Below, piece after piece: positions 1-10,589 of a stretch of 64,000 nt of DNA (position 1 is the first letter of the stretch; the number at the start of each line of letters is the position of its first letter). Both the position numbers and the translations under genes were made by a program. The stretch comes from Kuschelorhynchus macadamiae (lineage: Eukaryota; Arthropoda; Insecta; Coleoptera; Curculionidae). The stretch is from the NCBI GenBank assembly GCA_030620095.1, contig JAUTXW010005214.1, positions 1 to 64,000 on the forward strand, in the 5' to 3' direction. Under the pieces are notes generated by a model. That model had not been told where the DNA came from and made no database searches. It saw only the letters and a list, made by a program, of their open reading frames with translations.

Positions 1-574
1 AGAAAATAATATTAAGTGGCTATCTTAATAATATTGCGTAATAGAATAAAGTTTAATAGCTCGATAAAAGAATCACACATTTTGGTATTCACTGTGTTTT
101 CTGATTTGATTCATAATGTTGGTGACCTTTGGAACCGCACTCTCTATCTCTTTTCTTTCCCTGTTTTGTTGTATGTTTTAGGACGCGGGTGAACAAATGA
201 ACTAAATTTGCTTTTAAACGAGCAAATATCTCAAAAAACGGTTGTCTTCTCTTTCAATATCTAACAAGAAAAACACTTATAATGATAATACACATTTCCC
301 TTTGGAAAGATAATTACGAGGCTTCTTCAGAATTTCCATTACTTGTATAAAACATACAGCAGGTCCTATTTTACATAATTTTCGAGCCCTGTCATTATTC
401 GAAGAAATTGATAAATTTTAATTAAATAAAAATACCAAAAGAACGTTTATAACTGTTTTATACACCAAAAGCCGATCCAAAAACCCATGAGATATAAACA
501 ATAGCCATAGCTACTATAAAATTATGCGTTTAATTCCCAGTAAATCTTTTCAGTCATTTATTTGCGTGTTTCGA
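1..574. other. AT-rich sequence without recognisable genes
   Basis: No reading frame with family similarity, splice-bounded exon or transposon end was recognised here. It precedes the half repeat arm that starts near 575. Confidence 0.5.
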
Positions 575-724
575 GAAAAAGTGCATACTATTATATATTT
601 TTGAAAAGTTAAAAAAAAGACATAATTCTAAGAAGTTTATAAATATACAGGGTGTTCCAGTTAAAAAATAAAGTAAGGCCCCATAACTTTTTGACCTATA
701 CTATATACTAATTCCGAAAAGTTA
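575..724 (+). repeat. Left half of a repeat arm split by the 727-3850 element
   Basis: This stretch, with the motif TACAGGGTGTTCCAG near 649, parallels the inner part of the right arm of the deleted element at 4730-4860. The outer part of the same kind of arm resumes at 3853-4073. The two halves are separated exactly by the TA-flanked element 727-3850, so the arm was present first and was split by that insertion. Confidence 0.6.
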
Positions 725-726
725 TA

Positions 727-1201
727 CAGTGTGTCCCAGAATCGCTTCTCTATATAGGGATCTCGGCTCCTATTATACCTACAGCAAAGGTTAAATGGGG
801 AAAGTTTTAGAGGAAACTTACTGCATTCGATATCTGGCTTCAGATTTACGATCGATCAATAAGTTTGGGAAATATCGGCGAAAAACCGTAAATGGCGGAT
901 TTCGTTTTTCGCTAGCGTATCCAGAACGGTAAATTTGACAGCTGTCAAAATGTGACATTATTCGGACACAGTTTTAAGACAAATAAGATAGCGTATACGA
1001 CACGTCTTCATTGTTTTTTGTTAACCCGCAACCCGCCTCAACTTTCATTTTTCTTATTACCGCCATATTGGATTTTTCGATTTTTGGAAAGAGCCTAAAA
1101 TTTCCATTCTAGTGATATCTTACAACTGCATTAAAGATTTTAGTGTCATCAAAATATCACACTTCGTAAATTAGGTTTCAATATTTTTAAAGGAGACCAT
1201 G
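727..1201. repeat. Left terminal inverted repeat of element 727-3850
   Basis: Imperfect inverted copy of 3384-3850, read by eye across its whole length, with scattered substitutions. The outermost bases are CAGTGTGTCCC. Confidence 0.8.
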
Positions 1202-1334
1202 ATTTATTTGTCACAAGATTATATTAATAAGTAAGTAACGTATTGAACGCATTGAATTTTCAATACATGAACGCAAATAACGACTTAAAAAATTTAAATG
1301 AGCTTTAACTACTTTGTAACTGGGTAACATTAAT

Positions 1335-3161
1335 TTACAAATCTGCAAAAGGACGTCCATTTGCATAGAGATATTTTTGACAATTGGTGACCGTTTTTCG
1401 TACAACCCTGGTAAGTGTATTTCGGTTAATATTTCTAAATGTGTCCAGAACTCTTTGTCTCAGGATTTCTACAGTCACGTGGGGATCATATTCATAGATT
1501 TCATTCGTCGTGTGACCCCAGAGGTAGAAATCCAAGGGCGACAAGTCAGGGGATCTAGAAGGCTAAGATATTGGACCATTTAAAGAAATTATTCTTTCGT
1601 CAAACTGCTCTCTTAAGAAGTCGGACATCCGTCTTGTTGAAACCAAGTTCTTCTTAATTCATCTTCCGTTAGAATAGCTCGTAAGGCTGGTACAACCTGG
1701 TTTCGCAAAAGCTCTAGATACCTCTGCCCGTTTAGGTTGTAGTCAAACAAAAATGGTTCAATAAGTCGATTTCCTGATATGATTAATAATGTTTAAATAG
1801 GTGCCCAACAGTCAAGGGCGGCAGGGTCAGCCGGGTGGTACTAGAAACTATAAATTATAAAGGGAAAATGATCTGTATTAAAAAGTAGATATTTTCTTTC
1901 CAAAAATAATTATCGAACCATCCCGTAATGAATGAGCTTGTATACAGTTGAAACCTATTCAGCTTTATTATGAAAAAGAAAAACATATTTGGTTAGCGGG
2001 AAGTAATAGCCGTAATAAATTATTTTGTTGCTATTGCATATTAATTTCAGAAATCCTAAATCAATTTATTTCAGTGATATAATAATCTTAAAGAAGTACA
2101 CCGTGCCTTAATAAAACATAAAATATCAAAAGAACAAACCCCTTGCGCTTTAAAATTTAAATTATTCGGAAATACAGCTGAACCCCTTTCTATAAATCAT
2201 AATGAAAATCGAAAGATAATTCGACATTTGATTAATATGGTATTTTTTTCATAATGCAAGAATTAGGCTTCCCGAGTAATAATAAATCATTAAATTCAGA
2301 CAATCAAAATAATTTTAGAGAATTAGCTAAATCTGCAGACAATTTAGATAAAGTGTTAATAAATTTATAGAACCCAATTCTATTTTTATAGGTTCTTCGA
2401 AACTACAATACAAAATGATTGAATAAAAATGTAATACAATATCAAAAAAGTAAGTTGACTGACTAGAGTAGAACGCTTTACTTTTTTTTATTAGATTATA
2501 TTCTTTTAGTATCATTAAAGAGCTAAACGAAAAAAAAAAAGATTATTATTTGACCATCATTTGGTGCCTAGTTAAAAAAGATTGGTTAGATTAACTTACC
2601 AATGATCCCACACCAAACGTTACTTCCAAATCTGATCTGTAGACGTCTCTCTGCCTCTTCGTGCGGATTTTGCACAGCCCAATGATGACGGTTGTGCCTA
2701 TTAAAGACTCCACAATTCGTGAACCTGCTCTCATCGAACCACAAGACATGATTTACAAAATCAGGATTTTTATTACATCTAGTATACCACTCACAAAACT
2801 GTAGTCGTCTTGGAAAATCAGTTTCCTTAAGTCCTTGTACTATTATGGGTTTGTATGGAGGGTACTTATTCTTTTTTAAAACTCTCTGTACTGTTGATTT
2901 TGGCACATTAGTTTCATGTTCTACAGTTCTTATCGATGCACTAGGGTTTTCGTTGATAGTTTGTAAAATGTTTCTGTCTCGATTTTCATTGTTATTATTG
3001 TATCCGCTTCTAGGTTGTTCGAAGGTACCATGGTTAATTAAATTAACTACGATTTTCCTGAATTGGATTTTATGAGGCTGCCGTCGTTCGTGGTACATCT
3101 CCAAATACCTTGCTGAGGTAACGTCGGCGTTTCTGTATGATTGAAAGTACAGAGCTAACAT
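1335..3161 (-). pseudogene. Tc1/mariner-superfamily (DUF4817-type) transposase, intron-containing, broken
   Basis: DDE transposase that would cut and paste the surrounding element. The N-terminal helix-turn-helix part (MLALYFQSYRNADV, ARYLEMYHERRQP) and first catalytic Asp (LWFDESRF) lie in 2600-3161. Reading continues across an apparent 826-bp intron (1774-2599) with donor GTAAGT and acceptor CAG: codons for CGIIG join in phase to NRLIEPFLFDYNLNG. Exon 2 carries the second Asp (FQQDGCPTS) and third (SPLDFYLWG). Damage: a frameshift near 1624, just after the second Asp motif, and a TGG-to-TAG stop in the GPISWPSRSPDL stretch. Homologues usually start upstream of MLAL with a YSNEEKVD-like stretch; that stretch is present in frame, but an upstream TAG leaves no earlier ATG. 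The C-terminus ends at 1335. Confidence 0.8.
1774..2599 (-). other. Apparent spliceosomal intron in the transposase gene
   Basis: On the minus strand the donor is ATTG|GTAAGT at 2600/2599 and the acceptor is ATCAG|GAAATC at 1774/1773. Removing 826 bp restores the conserved G-I-I-G-N-R-L-I junction in one frame. The related copies at 8900-9000, 16500 and 27600 run through this point without interruption. The inside is AT-rich with no recognised gene. An insertion that happens to look like an intron cannot be excluded. Confidence 0.65.
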
Positions 3162-3383
3162 GTCAACCTTTTCTTCATTTGAATACGGAATTTTCTATAG
3201 GTTTTAACATTTCATGTGTCAGATTTATGATTTTATTGGGATAAAAGCGTACCTACTACTTATTAAAACACAGCTTTGATACTTTCAACAATTTAACTTA
3301 ACGTCAAAGTCAAAATCCAATTTCGTTACGGATAAATCATGGCCTCCTTAGAAAAGCATTGAGAGCTAACATTACTTTAAAGC

Positions 3384-3850
3384 ATGGCCTCTTTAGAAAA
3401 AACTGAAACCTAACTTTACGAAGTGTAATATTTCGATGATACTAAAATCTTTAATGCACTTGTGAGATATCACTAGACTGGAAATTTTAGGCTCTTTCCA
3501 AAAATCGAAAATGGCGGCCATAAGAAAAACGAAAGTTGAGGCGGGTTGCGGGTTAACAAAAAACAATAAAGACGTGTCGTATACGCCATCTTATTTGTCT
3601 CAAAAATGTGTCCGAATAATGTCACATTTTGGCAGCTGTCAAATTTACTGTTCTGGATATACTGGCTAAAAACGAAATCCGCCATTTTCGGTTTTTCCCC
3701 GATATTTCCAAAAAGAATTGATCGATCGTAAATCTGAAGCCGGATATCGAATGCAATAAGTTTCCTCTAAAACTTTCCCCATTTAATCTTTGCTGTAGGT
3801 ATAATAGGAGCCGAGTTCCCTGTATAGAGGAGCGAATCTGGGACACACTG
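3384..3850. repeat. Right terminal inverted repeat of element 727-3850
   Basis: Imperfect inverted copy of 727-1201, ending GGGACACACTG followed by TA. Short reading frames in it are chance products of the repeat. Confidence 0.8.
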
Positions 3851-3852
3851 TA

Positions 3853-4073
3853 TAAGAAACAGTTTTCACATTTTCTGATAATTGAGATACGAGGGGTGCC
3901 TGAAAATGTAACATTTTCAATTTAGCCCTGTATCTTAAAAAAAAAGGCAATGATAATTTTGTTAACGGCATCTTTAGTTTTACGAAAAAGTAGCACACTG
4001 TCGCGAAAACCTCAACTTTCTATCTATAAAAATAACGGAGATATCCCGCAAAATTACCCAAAATGGGACACAC
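3853..4073 (+). repeat. Right half of the split repeat arm
   Basis: Divergent copy of the outer arm at 4920-5132: the ATTGAGATACGAGGGGTGCC block, the GCCCTGTATCT block and the AAAATAACGGAGATATCCC block occur in the same order. It ends GGGACACACTG, directly touching the start of the next element at about 4074. Confidence 0.6.
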
Positions 4074-5132
4074 TGGGGTGTCCGGATTTGGTTGCAAAAG
4101 CAGGGTATCTCGCTTATTTTTAAAGATAGAACCTTGTGGTTTTCACGAACCTGAGCTAATTTTTTGTGAAACTCATGAAGCCGTAAACAAAATTTTCATA
4201 GCCTTCTTCGTTTATGAGATACAGGGCGAAATCGAAAATTTTACATTTTGTGACCCCCCTCGTATCTCGGTTATCCTTTAACTTAGCGCAAAGGGAAAAA
4301 TTGCTGCTAATGCAGTTTTTTACGCTGGATCCAGTGGCGTTTGCTTAATTACCAAAAACGAAAACCAAAATTGTGCGAAGCATTCAAAGAACAAAATGGA
4401 AATCAGTTTGAACAGTTCTTTTGATTTCCTTGGTTACTGTAGTTCTTATACAACAGATGATTTTTGCTGAAAGGCTTTTTACATAATAATTTATTACTGT
4501 TTTGTTCTTGTGTTACATAAATCTAGGTAGGTGGTACTTTTTTGGTGCGAAATTATCAATACATATTTTAATAAATAGATTTAATTACATATTTATTTTG
4601 ATTTATTGTTAGGATGTAGATATTGTTAACGACTTTAAATAAAAGGCAGCATTGTTTTGCATGGCCTACTGCAAAATTTGGGATGATAATTATAAAAATT
4701 AGGATTTTTGTTGTTGTTTATTAAAATAGACCCATACTATTATATATTTTTTAGAAGCTTTTAAAAGGACAAATCAATTTCTGGACAAATATACAGGGTG
4801 TCCCATTTAAAAAACAAAACTTTGGGTCATATCTAAAAAATAACAACTCAAATGAAAAATATGACTACGCCACTGGATCCAGCGTAAAAAACTGCATAAG
4901 CAGCAATTTTCCCTTTGCGTTAAGTTAAAGGATAACCGAGATACGAGGGGGGTTCCAAAATGCAAAATTTTCTATTTCGCTCTGTATCTCATAAACGAAG
5001 AAGGCTATGAAAATTTTGTTTACGGCTTCATGAGTTTCACAAAAAATTAGCTCAGGTTCGTGAAAAGCGCAAGGTTCTATCTTTAAAAATAAGCGAGATA
5101 CCCTGCTTTTGCAACCAAATCCGGACACCCTG
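4074..5132 (+). mobile_element. Internally deleted Tc1/mariner-like element, same family as 15368-17778
   Basis: The ends are GGGTGTCCGGATTTGG and its inverse CCGGACACCCTG, with TA at 5133-5134; the left flanking TA is lost. The arms match those of the 15368-17778 element base by base over hundreds of positions. Only about 60 bp of transposase C-terminus plus its 3' flank remain between them, so this is a non-autonomous deletion derivative lying in the opposite orientation to the fuller copy. Its left arm is shorter because a deletion starts right after CAGTGGCGT at about 4331-4340. Confidence 0.85.
4367..4424 (+). pseudogene. C-terminal remnant of a Tc1/mariner-like transposase
   Basis: Reads KLCEAFKEQNGNQFEQFF then stop, matching the last residues of the transposase at 16038-17177 (KLCEACIKQNGNQFEQFF). 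Everything upstream of it has been deleted. It shows that 4074-5132 derives from a coding element. Confidence 0.8.
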
Positions 5133-5879
5133 TACAATGACAACAACGATGTAATTCTCTCTGGATTAGGCCGAAAAAGCGCACCTTTCTCAAAGAAAAA
5201 GCGTCCGGGAAGTGGGTACTTTCCTTGCTGAAAAAAATAATTTTTGAAACTGCATGAGGTAATAATAATATGAATAAGGCTAAAATTTACATTTTTCTAG
5301 TACCCAACACGTACGCCACTGATACGATAGTGAAGACAGCAAAGCTATTGAGATATTTTTTTTTAAATTGAAGCTTGTTTGTAAACAATCATAATATAGA
5401 ACAGATAATCGTCAGAAGTAAGTCATGTAATGACCACATCGTAAAATTTTATCATTTCATTCTTGTTGAACGAATTTATTTGCTGGCACAGCTAGTACGA
5501 ATTTGTTTATCTTTTATTGTGTGAGTGAATGTGAAGAAAATTTTGTTGTGAGGTTCACGCGATTCAGTTTTACCAAAAACGTGGTTTGTAATGTGCAAAA
5601 TGGGTAAGTTTTATTATATTTTTTATGTTTTCTTCTACCAATTTCTTTGCTGTTTTCTTGCGCTAAAATTGGTTGGACCAGGTTCAAACTATTTCGAAAT
5701 GGTACATTCTTGCGTTGAACTAATAACGTTAGATAGAAATTGATTTAAAATGTTTCCAAACACAATCTTTTCTCTTTTGAAAACCACTAACCAGACGCGT
5801 GCTTGCGCTGTAAAATTTAAAACTAAAATAGCATTAGCCCCTATTCATTAGAAATATTTAAAATATATCGGTTTTTTAT
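5133..5879 (+). other. Unique sequence, possible 5' end of the serpin gene
   Basis: No transposon similarity was recognised in most of this stretch. It contains the candidate 13-nt coding exon and its presumed 5' leader (roughly 5450-5590), then intron. No clear TATA box stands upstream; initiator-like TCATT (about 5455) and TCAGTT (about 5565) are the only core-promoter-like sites I can see. Confidence 0.35.
5591..5603 (+). CDS. Candidate first coding exon of the serpin (13 nt)
   Basis: ATG TGC AAA ATG G followed at once by a strong donor, GTAAGT (5604-5609). The exon contributes one base to a split codon. The serpin exon at 42630 needs exactly one base from its predecessor, and joining the two gives MCKMG followed by IVVLFSLLTVLPQIMA, a good signal peptide. 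The surrounding 5140-5870 is the only clearly non-transposon stretch nearby. An initiator-like TCAGTT at about 5565 could start transcription. The link across 37 kb is inference; an unrelated short exon or chance ATG before a donor-like site remains possible. RNA evidence would decide. Confidence 0.42.
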
Positions 5880-6319
5880 AAATATTCTTAAGCCGATTTT
5901 GTTGTAATTTCGCAGTGCTATTTGTAGTACTAAGGCGCTAATTTAGACCTAACTAGATTGAAGTTATTGGATTTAGTGGTGTCTCAAGGGGCACCGCAAC
6001 CATCAATATTGAGAAAAAAAAGTACGCCACTGACCAGTTGCAGTTTTTCAGTTTAAGCAACGAACAATACAACTTTTTTGTCTCTTGTATTTTATTCGTG
6101 TCTAGCTTCGTTTTCGATAAAAAAAAATCATTTTAAACCACTCTAAACGTTTTTACAGCTACCTGGGGGAGTTTGCCTTACTGGTATCAGCATACAATGA
6201 TAGTACTGTCACTGTCATAACAGTAAATTTTATAGTTGTCAATTAGCAGTGATTCCATTATGAATAATTTTAGTAATTTTGAAATTACTGACATGCAGTT
6301 TATTTATGGATTAGCAACA

Positions 6320-8385
6320 GGGGCGTGCGGTGTTCTTATTTAAAAACTTACCTATTCGTAATGTAATTCGATTTTTCGATCATTTTTTGCAAATTCGTCA
6401 ATGACATCATCATAAAAACGTCGATGCTCCGACATATTTTGGAGAAGTTTATTTTCAATGGACAACAACGATGTATGTGAAAGTCTCTCCTGCCCCGTTG
6501 AATTTCTCACGAAATTTTTTATACGTTTAAGTGTTGAAAAATTTCGACACTTCGGTGTAGGCATCTTTCAGCTCCTTGTCTTTTAAAAATTGCATTAGTT
6601 CCTTAGCGTTATTTTTTGCGCTAATGTCATCAGTTTTAGTTCGGATCGCAGTAACACTCGGACGAAGAACTGGCCATAATGAAGAAGAAGAGATTTAAAC
6701 GCATCTTCTAGAAAAGTTTTTCCTTTAAATGCATCAAAATTGCAGAACTCGAGGAATTTAAAATCATTAAATCCATAGTTTATTTGTTGCTTAATTTGAT
6801 CGATTATTTCATAAAAGAGGCGTCTGTATGATGTTTGAACATCTCCGAACTGGTCTGTTCGAAGACGCTTGGCTTGTGGCTCTACATTTAACGTCATCAT
6901 TTTCTCCCAAAATAGGTCAAAGTCATCTCTTTTTTGGCTTAACTTGCAATATTATTTGTTTTAGTTTGTAATATATTAAAAATATTGTCCGAGAATGGAC
7001 ATATTTCTGAAAATATGTTGAACAAATAATTAAAATTAAAATCTCGTTTCAAGCAGTCCAAAAACCTCCTCGAACTATTTATTGCTTCTGAGTCCCACGT
7101 TTCATTATTTTCTATTATACTCTCAAATAGTTCAATCAGTGATTCACGATTTTCAGATACTGTTAACCCAAGTCTTCCATTATAGTTCCACCTAGTAGGA
7201 GCTACTTTGGGCAATCGTTTGTGGACAATGAAGTCCAAAGCTTGTGTACGTTTTGTTGACTTGAAAAAAAAAGCAGCCATGCCACTTAAAGTAACGAAAA
7301 ATACTTTACACTCTTTAATGTGATTGATGGACTGGGATAAAACTAAATTTAATTTATGAGCAAAACAATGGACAAACACAGCACTTGGGAAAGTTTCTCG
7401 AACTTCAGCTTGTAGACCCCCTAATTGTCCTGTCATCACTGCAACTCCATCATAGCTTTGAGCAACTAATTTTTTCTCTCCATTAATTTTTTTAGTAATG
7501 TTATAAACTACGGTATATAATACATCTGCTGTACGATTTTCGGACACATTCTTAAAATCTAAAAGTCGCTCTTGAATACTTGCGTCTGTTTCAACGTAGC
7601 GTATTACTATAGATAATTGGCTAAAATTAGTGATATCAGTTGTTTCGTCCAGAACAATAGCAATGAACCACGCCAATCTCCTGCTTAATTCTTTTTTTAG
7701 AATAATGGTTGCAATTCACGTTCCGGAAATTAAATCATTCATATTTATTTCTATTTGATCTAATCTATTTGAAGAACTTGTTCCATGAAAAACACACACT
7801 CTTCTTGCTAAATTGTGTTCTCCAACATTTTCAACGTTATTACCGACAGCCGAAGTTGACGGTCTTTTTAGCTTTTTGCATATCGGAAAACGTTCGTATT
7901 ATGGTCTTCCATATGGCACCATGTTTTTCCATATAAAAATGTCTAATACGTATGTATCACACAACACACGGTTTAATAGCCGTTAAGACACACACAACAC
8001 TTCCTAACCTACTCCAACGATAGCTTCCGTGTATCACACAACACACTACTTCAAACAAAGCACAATAGCGATTGAAAAGCAAAAATTGCAAACAGCCGGT
8101 GGAAAGTTCAATAACCTCTGGCTCGATTCACAGGAAATCAAGCATACATGACTTGGCTGCAGAGAAGCTAGCAGCCCGCATAGGTTCTATTCGATTTCTA
8201 TTGTGGCTCGCTCGGAGTCAAGGCCGCATTTATTATGGGCTTGATAATTAAGATAATATTTTAGCATTTTTAATATAAACTAAATTAATGGTTTCCTATT
8301 TCAAAAATTACATTTTAGAAGATGTTTCGTAATTTTTTTTTGGGGAAGCACTGCTTCCCTTGCTTCCATGGACTGCACGCCTCTG
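6320..8385 (-). mobile_element. hAT-superfamily transposon with 8-bp target duplication
   Basis: Terminal repeats are CAGGGGCGTGC at 6320 and GCACGCCTCTG ending at 8385. The 8-bp direct repeat ATTAGCAA lies on both sides (6312-6319 and 8386-8393), the hallmark of hAT integration. Deleting the element and one copy of the duplication restores the host transposase frame exactly. The minus-strand transposase inside is degenerate. About 7700-8380 carries no recognised coding sequence; it may be the remains of the N-terminal zinc-finger region and 5' flank. Confidence 0.92.
6352..7676 (-). pseudogene. hAT transposase of the ZMYM1-like (DUF4371) type, broken
   Basis: The catalytic part covers 6939-7676: VLDETTDITNFSQLSIVIRY contains the first acidic motif, and QSYDGVAVMTGQLGGLQ and FVHCFAHKLNLVLSQS are typical of the DUF4371 group. 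The 6595-6900 and 6352-6564 pieces are the C-terminal part, in other frames; the last (NFVRNSTGQERLSHTSLLSI) belongs to the hAT dimerisation domain. Frameshifts near 6570 and 6920 separate the pieces. The N-terminal zinc-finger (TTF/BED) region seen in relatives is absent or unrecognisable upstream of 7700. Confidence 0.8.
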
Positions 8386-9584
8386 ATTAGCAAATGGAAA
8401 TTCGGAAGAGGCACGGAGAATTTATCAAGACAGTTATCTTAGCAGAGTAATTCCATGTGTTAAAACATTGAGAACGATACATGCAAGATTAAGTGAAGCT
8501 GGTAGTTTTAATAAAAATACAGGTGGTGGAAGACTAGAAACTGTAACAACGCCTGAACTAGAAGAAGCTATACTTAATGCGGTCGAAGAAGATCCTTCAA
8601 ATAGTACCAGGAAGATCGCACTGCAGCTTCAAGTCAGCTCAAAAACAGTTTGGAAAGTTTTAAAAAGAAATCTACTGTACCCATATCACATACAGCGGGT
8701 TCAAGCTTTACGGCCGGGCGGCCTCGGGATTTTCACCCAAGATTAATGTTTTATAGGTGGTTGCTTCATACGGTGTCACACAATAACAATTTTTTTTACC
8801 AAACATTTTATTTACGGACAAGGCAAATTTTTCACGAGATGCGATCATTAATTATCATAACAACCATTTTTGGGCCGACGAAAGTCCCCACGTGATTAGG
8901 GAAAGTCATTTTCAGCAACAATTTTCGATGAACGTATGGGTAGGAATTATTGATGACTACCTCATTGGCCCATTTTTTTAGCAGCAAGATTAACAGGTGA
9001 ATCCTATACAGACTTTTTGCAAGAACATCTACCCAATTTCTTAGAAAATTTATTCCTACATGTAAGAGCGAATATGTGGTTTATGCATGACTGGGCTCCA
9101 CCTCATTTTAGTATCCTTGCTCGTCTGTATCTCGATATTAGTCGACTTACCCTAATCGCTATATCGGACGTGCAGGACCTCAAAATTGGCCAGCTCGTAG
9201 TCCTGATATGAATCCTCTAGATTTCTATTTATGGGGTCATCTGAAGGCTCTAGTTTATAAAACTTCTCTACTAGACTTGAGAAATCGAATAGTCGACAAT
9301 TGCAATGTCGTAAGGAACACTCCAGGGATTTTTGATCGTGTCAGACAATCAATGACGAAACGATTGCAATCGTGTATTTTAACAGATTGTAGTCATTTTG
9401 TTCATACTACTTTTTTATTCTTCTATAATTTATGTATAGCAATTAATACATAATTTTTATTTTTTTAATGTTGTCCATGGATAATTTTTAAAGTGGTTTA
9501 AAGTCACTTTTATTCTTTTTTCTCAAAAACGAGGCTAGATACGTACAAAACATAACAGACAAAAAAGTTGTAATTTTAATAGGA

Positions 9585-10264
9585 AGTTTAACGGCCATTC
9601 GGACAAATAATTCTGCCTTTGATAAGCTAATCCAGGTATAGGGTCCAAATCTCATGGACTTTAAGCATTTTTCATCATCTCTACCGGCACAATTGACGAC
9701 GTTTCGCCCTTTTGGGACTCATCAGGCCAATGCAGCCATATGGTAGAGATGATGAAAAATATTCATCTATATAAGATGAAAAGTTAAGGCAGTAAGAAAT
9801 TAAATCAAAGAGTAAAGAAGCGTCATTATTAATTATTAGTTATTTAAACCTCTAGTAGTAATGTAAAAGTTAAAAACACAAGCGCGATATGCGAAGGCTT
9901 TCAATTTTCTGTTTGCCGTGCGATACCAACTATTGTTGGCGAAACGACGGCGCCAAAGGATGAAAATCCATGATATCGGCTTTTTTGGACCAAAGTTTCA
10001 ATAAGAACAAAAAAAAAACAATTTCTTACTGCCTTCACTTTTCATCGTATATAGTCTAACTGCCGTTGAATATTTTTCATCATCTCTACCACATGGCTGC
10101 ATTGGCCTGATGAGCCCCAAAAGGGCGAAACGTCGTCAATTGTGCCGGTAGAGATGATGAAAAATGTTTAAAGACTTGTCGGTATAATGGTCCATGAGAT
10201 TTGGACCCTATACCTGAATTAGCTTATCAAAGGCAGAATTCTTTGTCCGAATGGCCGTTAAACT
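9585..10264. mobile_element. Palindromic foldback element (MITE-like), ~680 bp
   Basis: It starts AGTTTAACGGCCATTCGGAC and ends with the inverse. Long inverted arms contain TGGACCCTATACCTG, a TCATCATCTCTACCGGCAC block and a GACGTTTCGCCCTTTTGGG core with CTCATCAGGCCAATG, all present twice in inverted order. The central 100-200 bp is unpaired. No coding capacity is seen. It interrupts the right arm of the 5880-10507 element, whose sequence continues on both sides. A clean target duplication was not identified. Confidence 0.75.
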
Positions 10265-10589
10265 ATTAATTTATCTACGGACGTTATTTACTTTTTTTGT
10301 TCTTGCTTTAATTTTAGTTGCTTAAACTGAAAAAAAAACTATAAAGAATGCAAAAACAGTTAGTGGCGTTCTATGACAATCTATGTTGTAGTGACCCTTG
10401 AGACGCCACTGGACTTTATAACTTCAATATAGTTTAGACTGAATTAGCGCTTTACCACTAAAAATGACACTGCCAAATTTCAACCAAATCGGTTTAAGGA
10501 TTTTTACAGTGGCGCCTGGCAGGTGAAAAAGTAAGTAAGGTGCAAATAAAGTAGGAAAATATCGCAATAATTTTTTTTCCAGAATTTTT

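Larger units (their letters stand above)
727..3850 (-). mobile_element. Tc1/mariner-superfamily element with ~470-bp inverted repeats
   Basis: The element begins with CAGTGTGTCCCAG and ends with the inverse, CTGGGACACACTG, and both ends are flanked by TA (725-726 and 3851-3852), the target used by Tc1/mariner elements. The first ~475 bp (727-1201) and last ~467 bp (3384-3850) are imperfect inverted copies, for example the GCAACCCGCCTCAACTTTC block and its complement. The interior carries a minus-strand transposase. Long arms are unusual for this superfamily, whose terminal repeats are commonly tens of bases to about 200 bp. It sits inside an older repeat arm (575-724 plus 3853-4073). Confidence 0.85.
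6260..9453 (+). pseudogene. Tc1/mariner-superfamily transposase interrupted by a hAT insertion
   Basis: The ATG at 6260 opens a frame (MNNFSNFEITDMQFIYGLA) that stops at the hAT insertion at 6320 and resumes after it at 8394 with NGNSEEARRIYQDSYLSR. The rest carries the helix-turn-helix (STRKIALQLQVSSKTVWKVL) and first catalytic motif FTDKANFSRDA (Lys replaces the usual Glu after the Asp). The second Asp is in WFMHDWAPPHF and the third in MNPLDFYLWGHL. Besides the hAT there are frameshifts near 8715 (after VQALRPG), 8980 and 9120-9200, so the gene is dead. It differs enough from the copies at 1335-3161 and 16038-17177 to be a separate family. Confidence 0.8.
5880..10507 (+). mobile_element. 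Second Tc1/mariner-like family, split by hAT and palindromic insertions
   Basis: About 5880-6140 and about 9480-10507 are imperfect inverted copies: they share GTTGCTTAAACTGAAAAA, CCCTTGAGACRCCACT, AACTTCAATMTAGTTWRG and AATTAGCGCYTTA in the same order outward. Between them lies a plus-strand transposase. Its reading frame is cut by a complete hAT element (6320-8385) and its right arm by a palindromic element (9585-10264). The exact outer ends could not be fixed; similarity stops near TTTA on both sides. Confidence 0.7.

Noticed and set aside
3473..3998. Three overlapping minus-strand frames as small genes
   Set aside because: They lie in the right inverted repeat of the 727-3850 element and the adjoining half arm.
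4063..4281. Short frames beginning GHTGVSGFGCKSRVSRLFLK, also at 4925-5146 and 15372-15617, as a conserved gene family
   Set aside because: All lie in the inverted arms of one transposon family; the frame is preserved because the repeat is, and inverse-strand frames are equally open.
7709..7936. 75-codon plus-strand frame as a gene
   Set aside because: It is antisense to the degraded 5' part of the hAT transposase, with no family similarity.
9619..10190. Long hairpin as a microRNA precursor
   Set aside because: The arms span hundreds of bases and belong to a foldback transposon; a hairpin-derived small-RNA locus is possible but nothing here singles out a microRNA.
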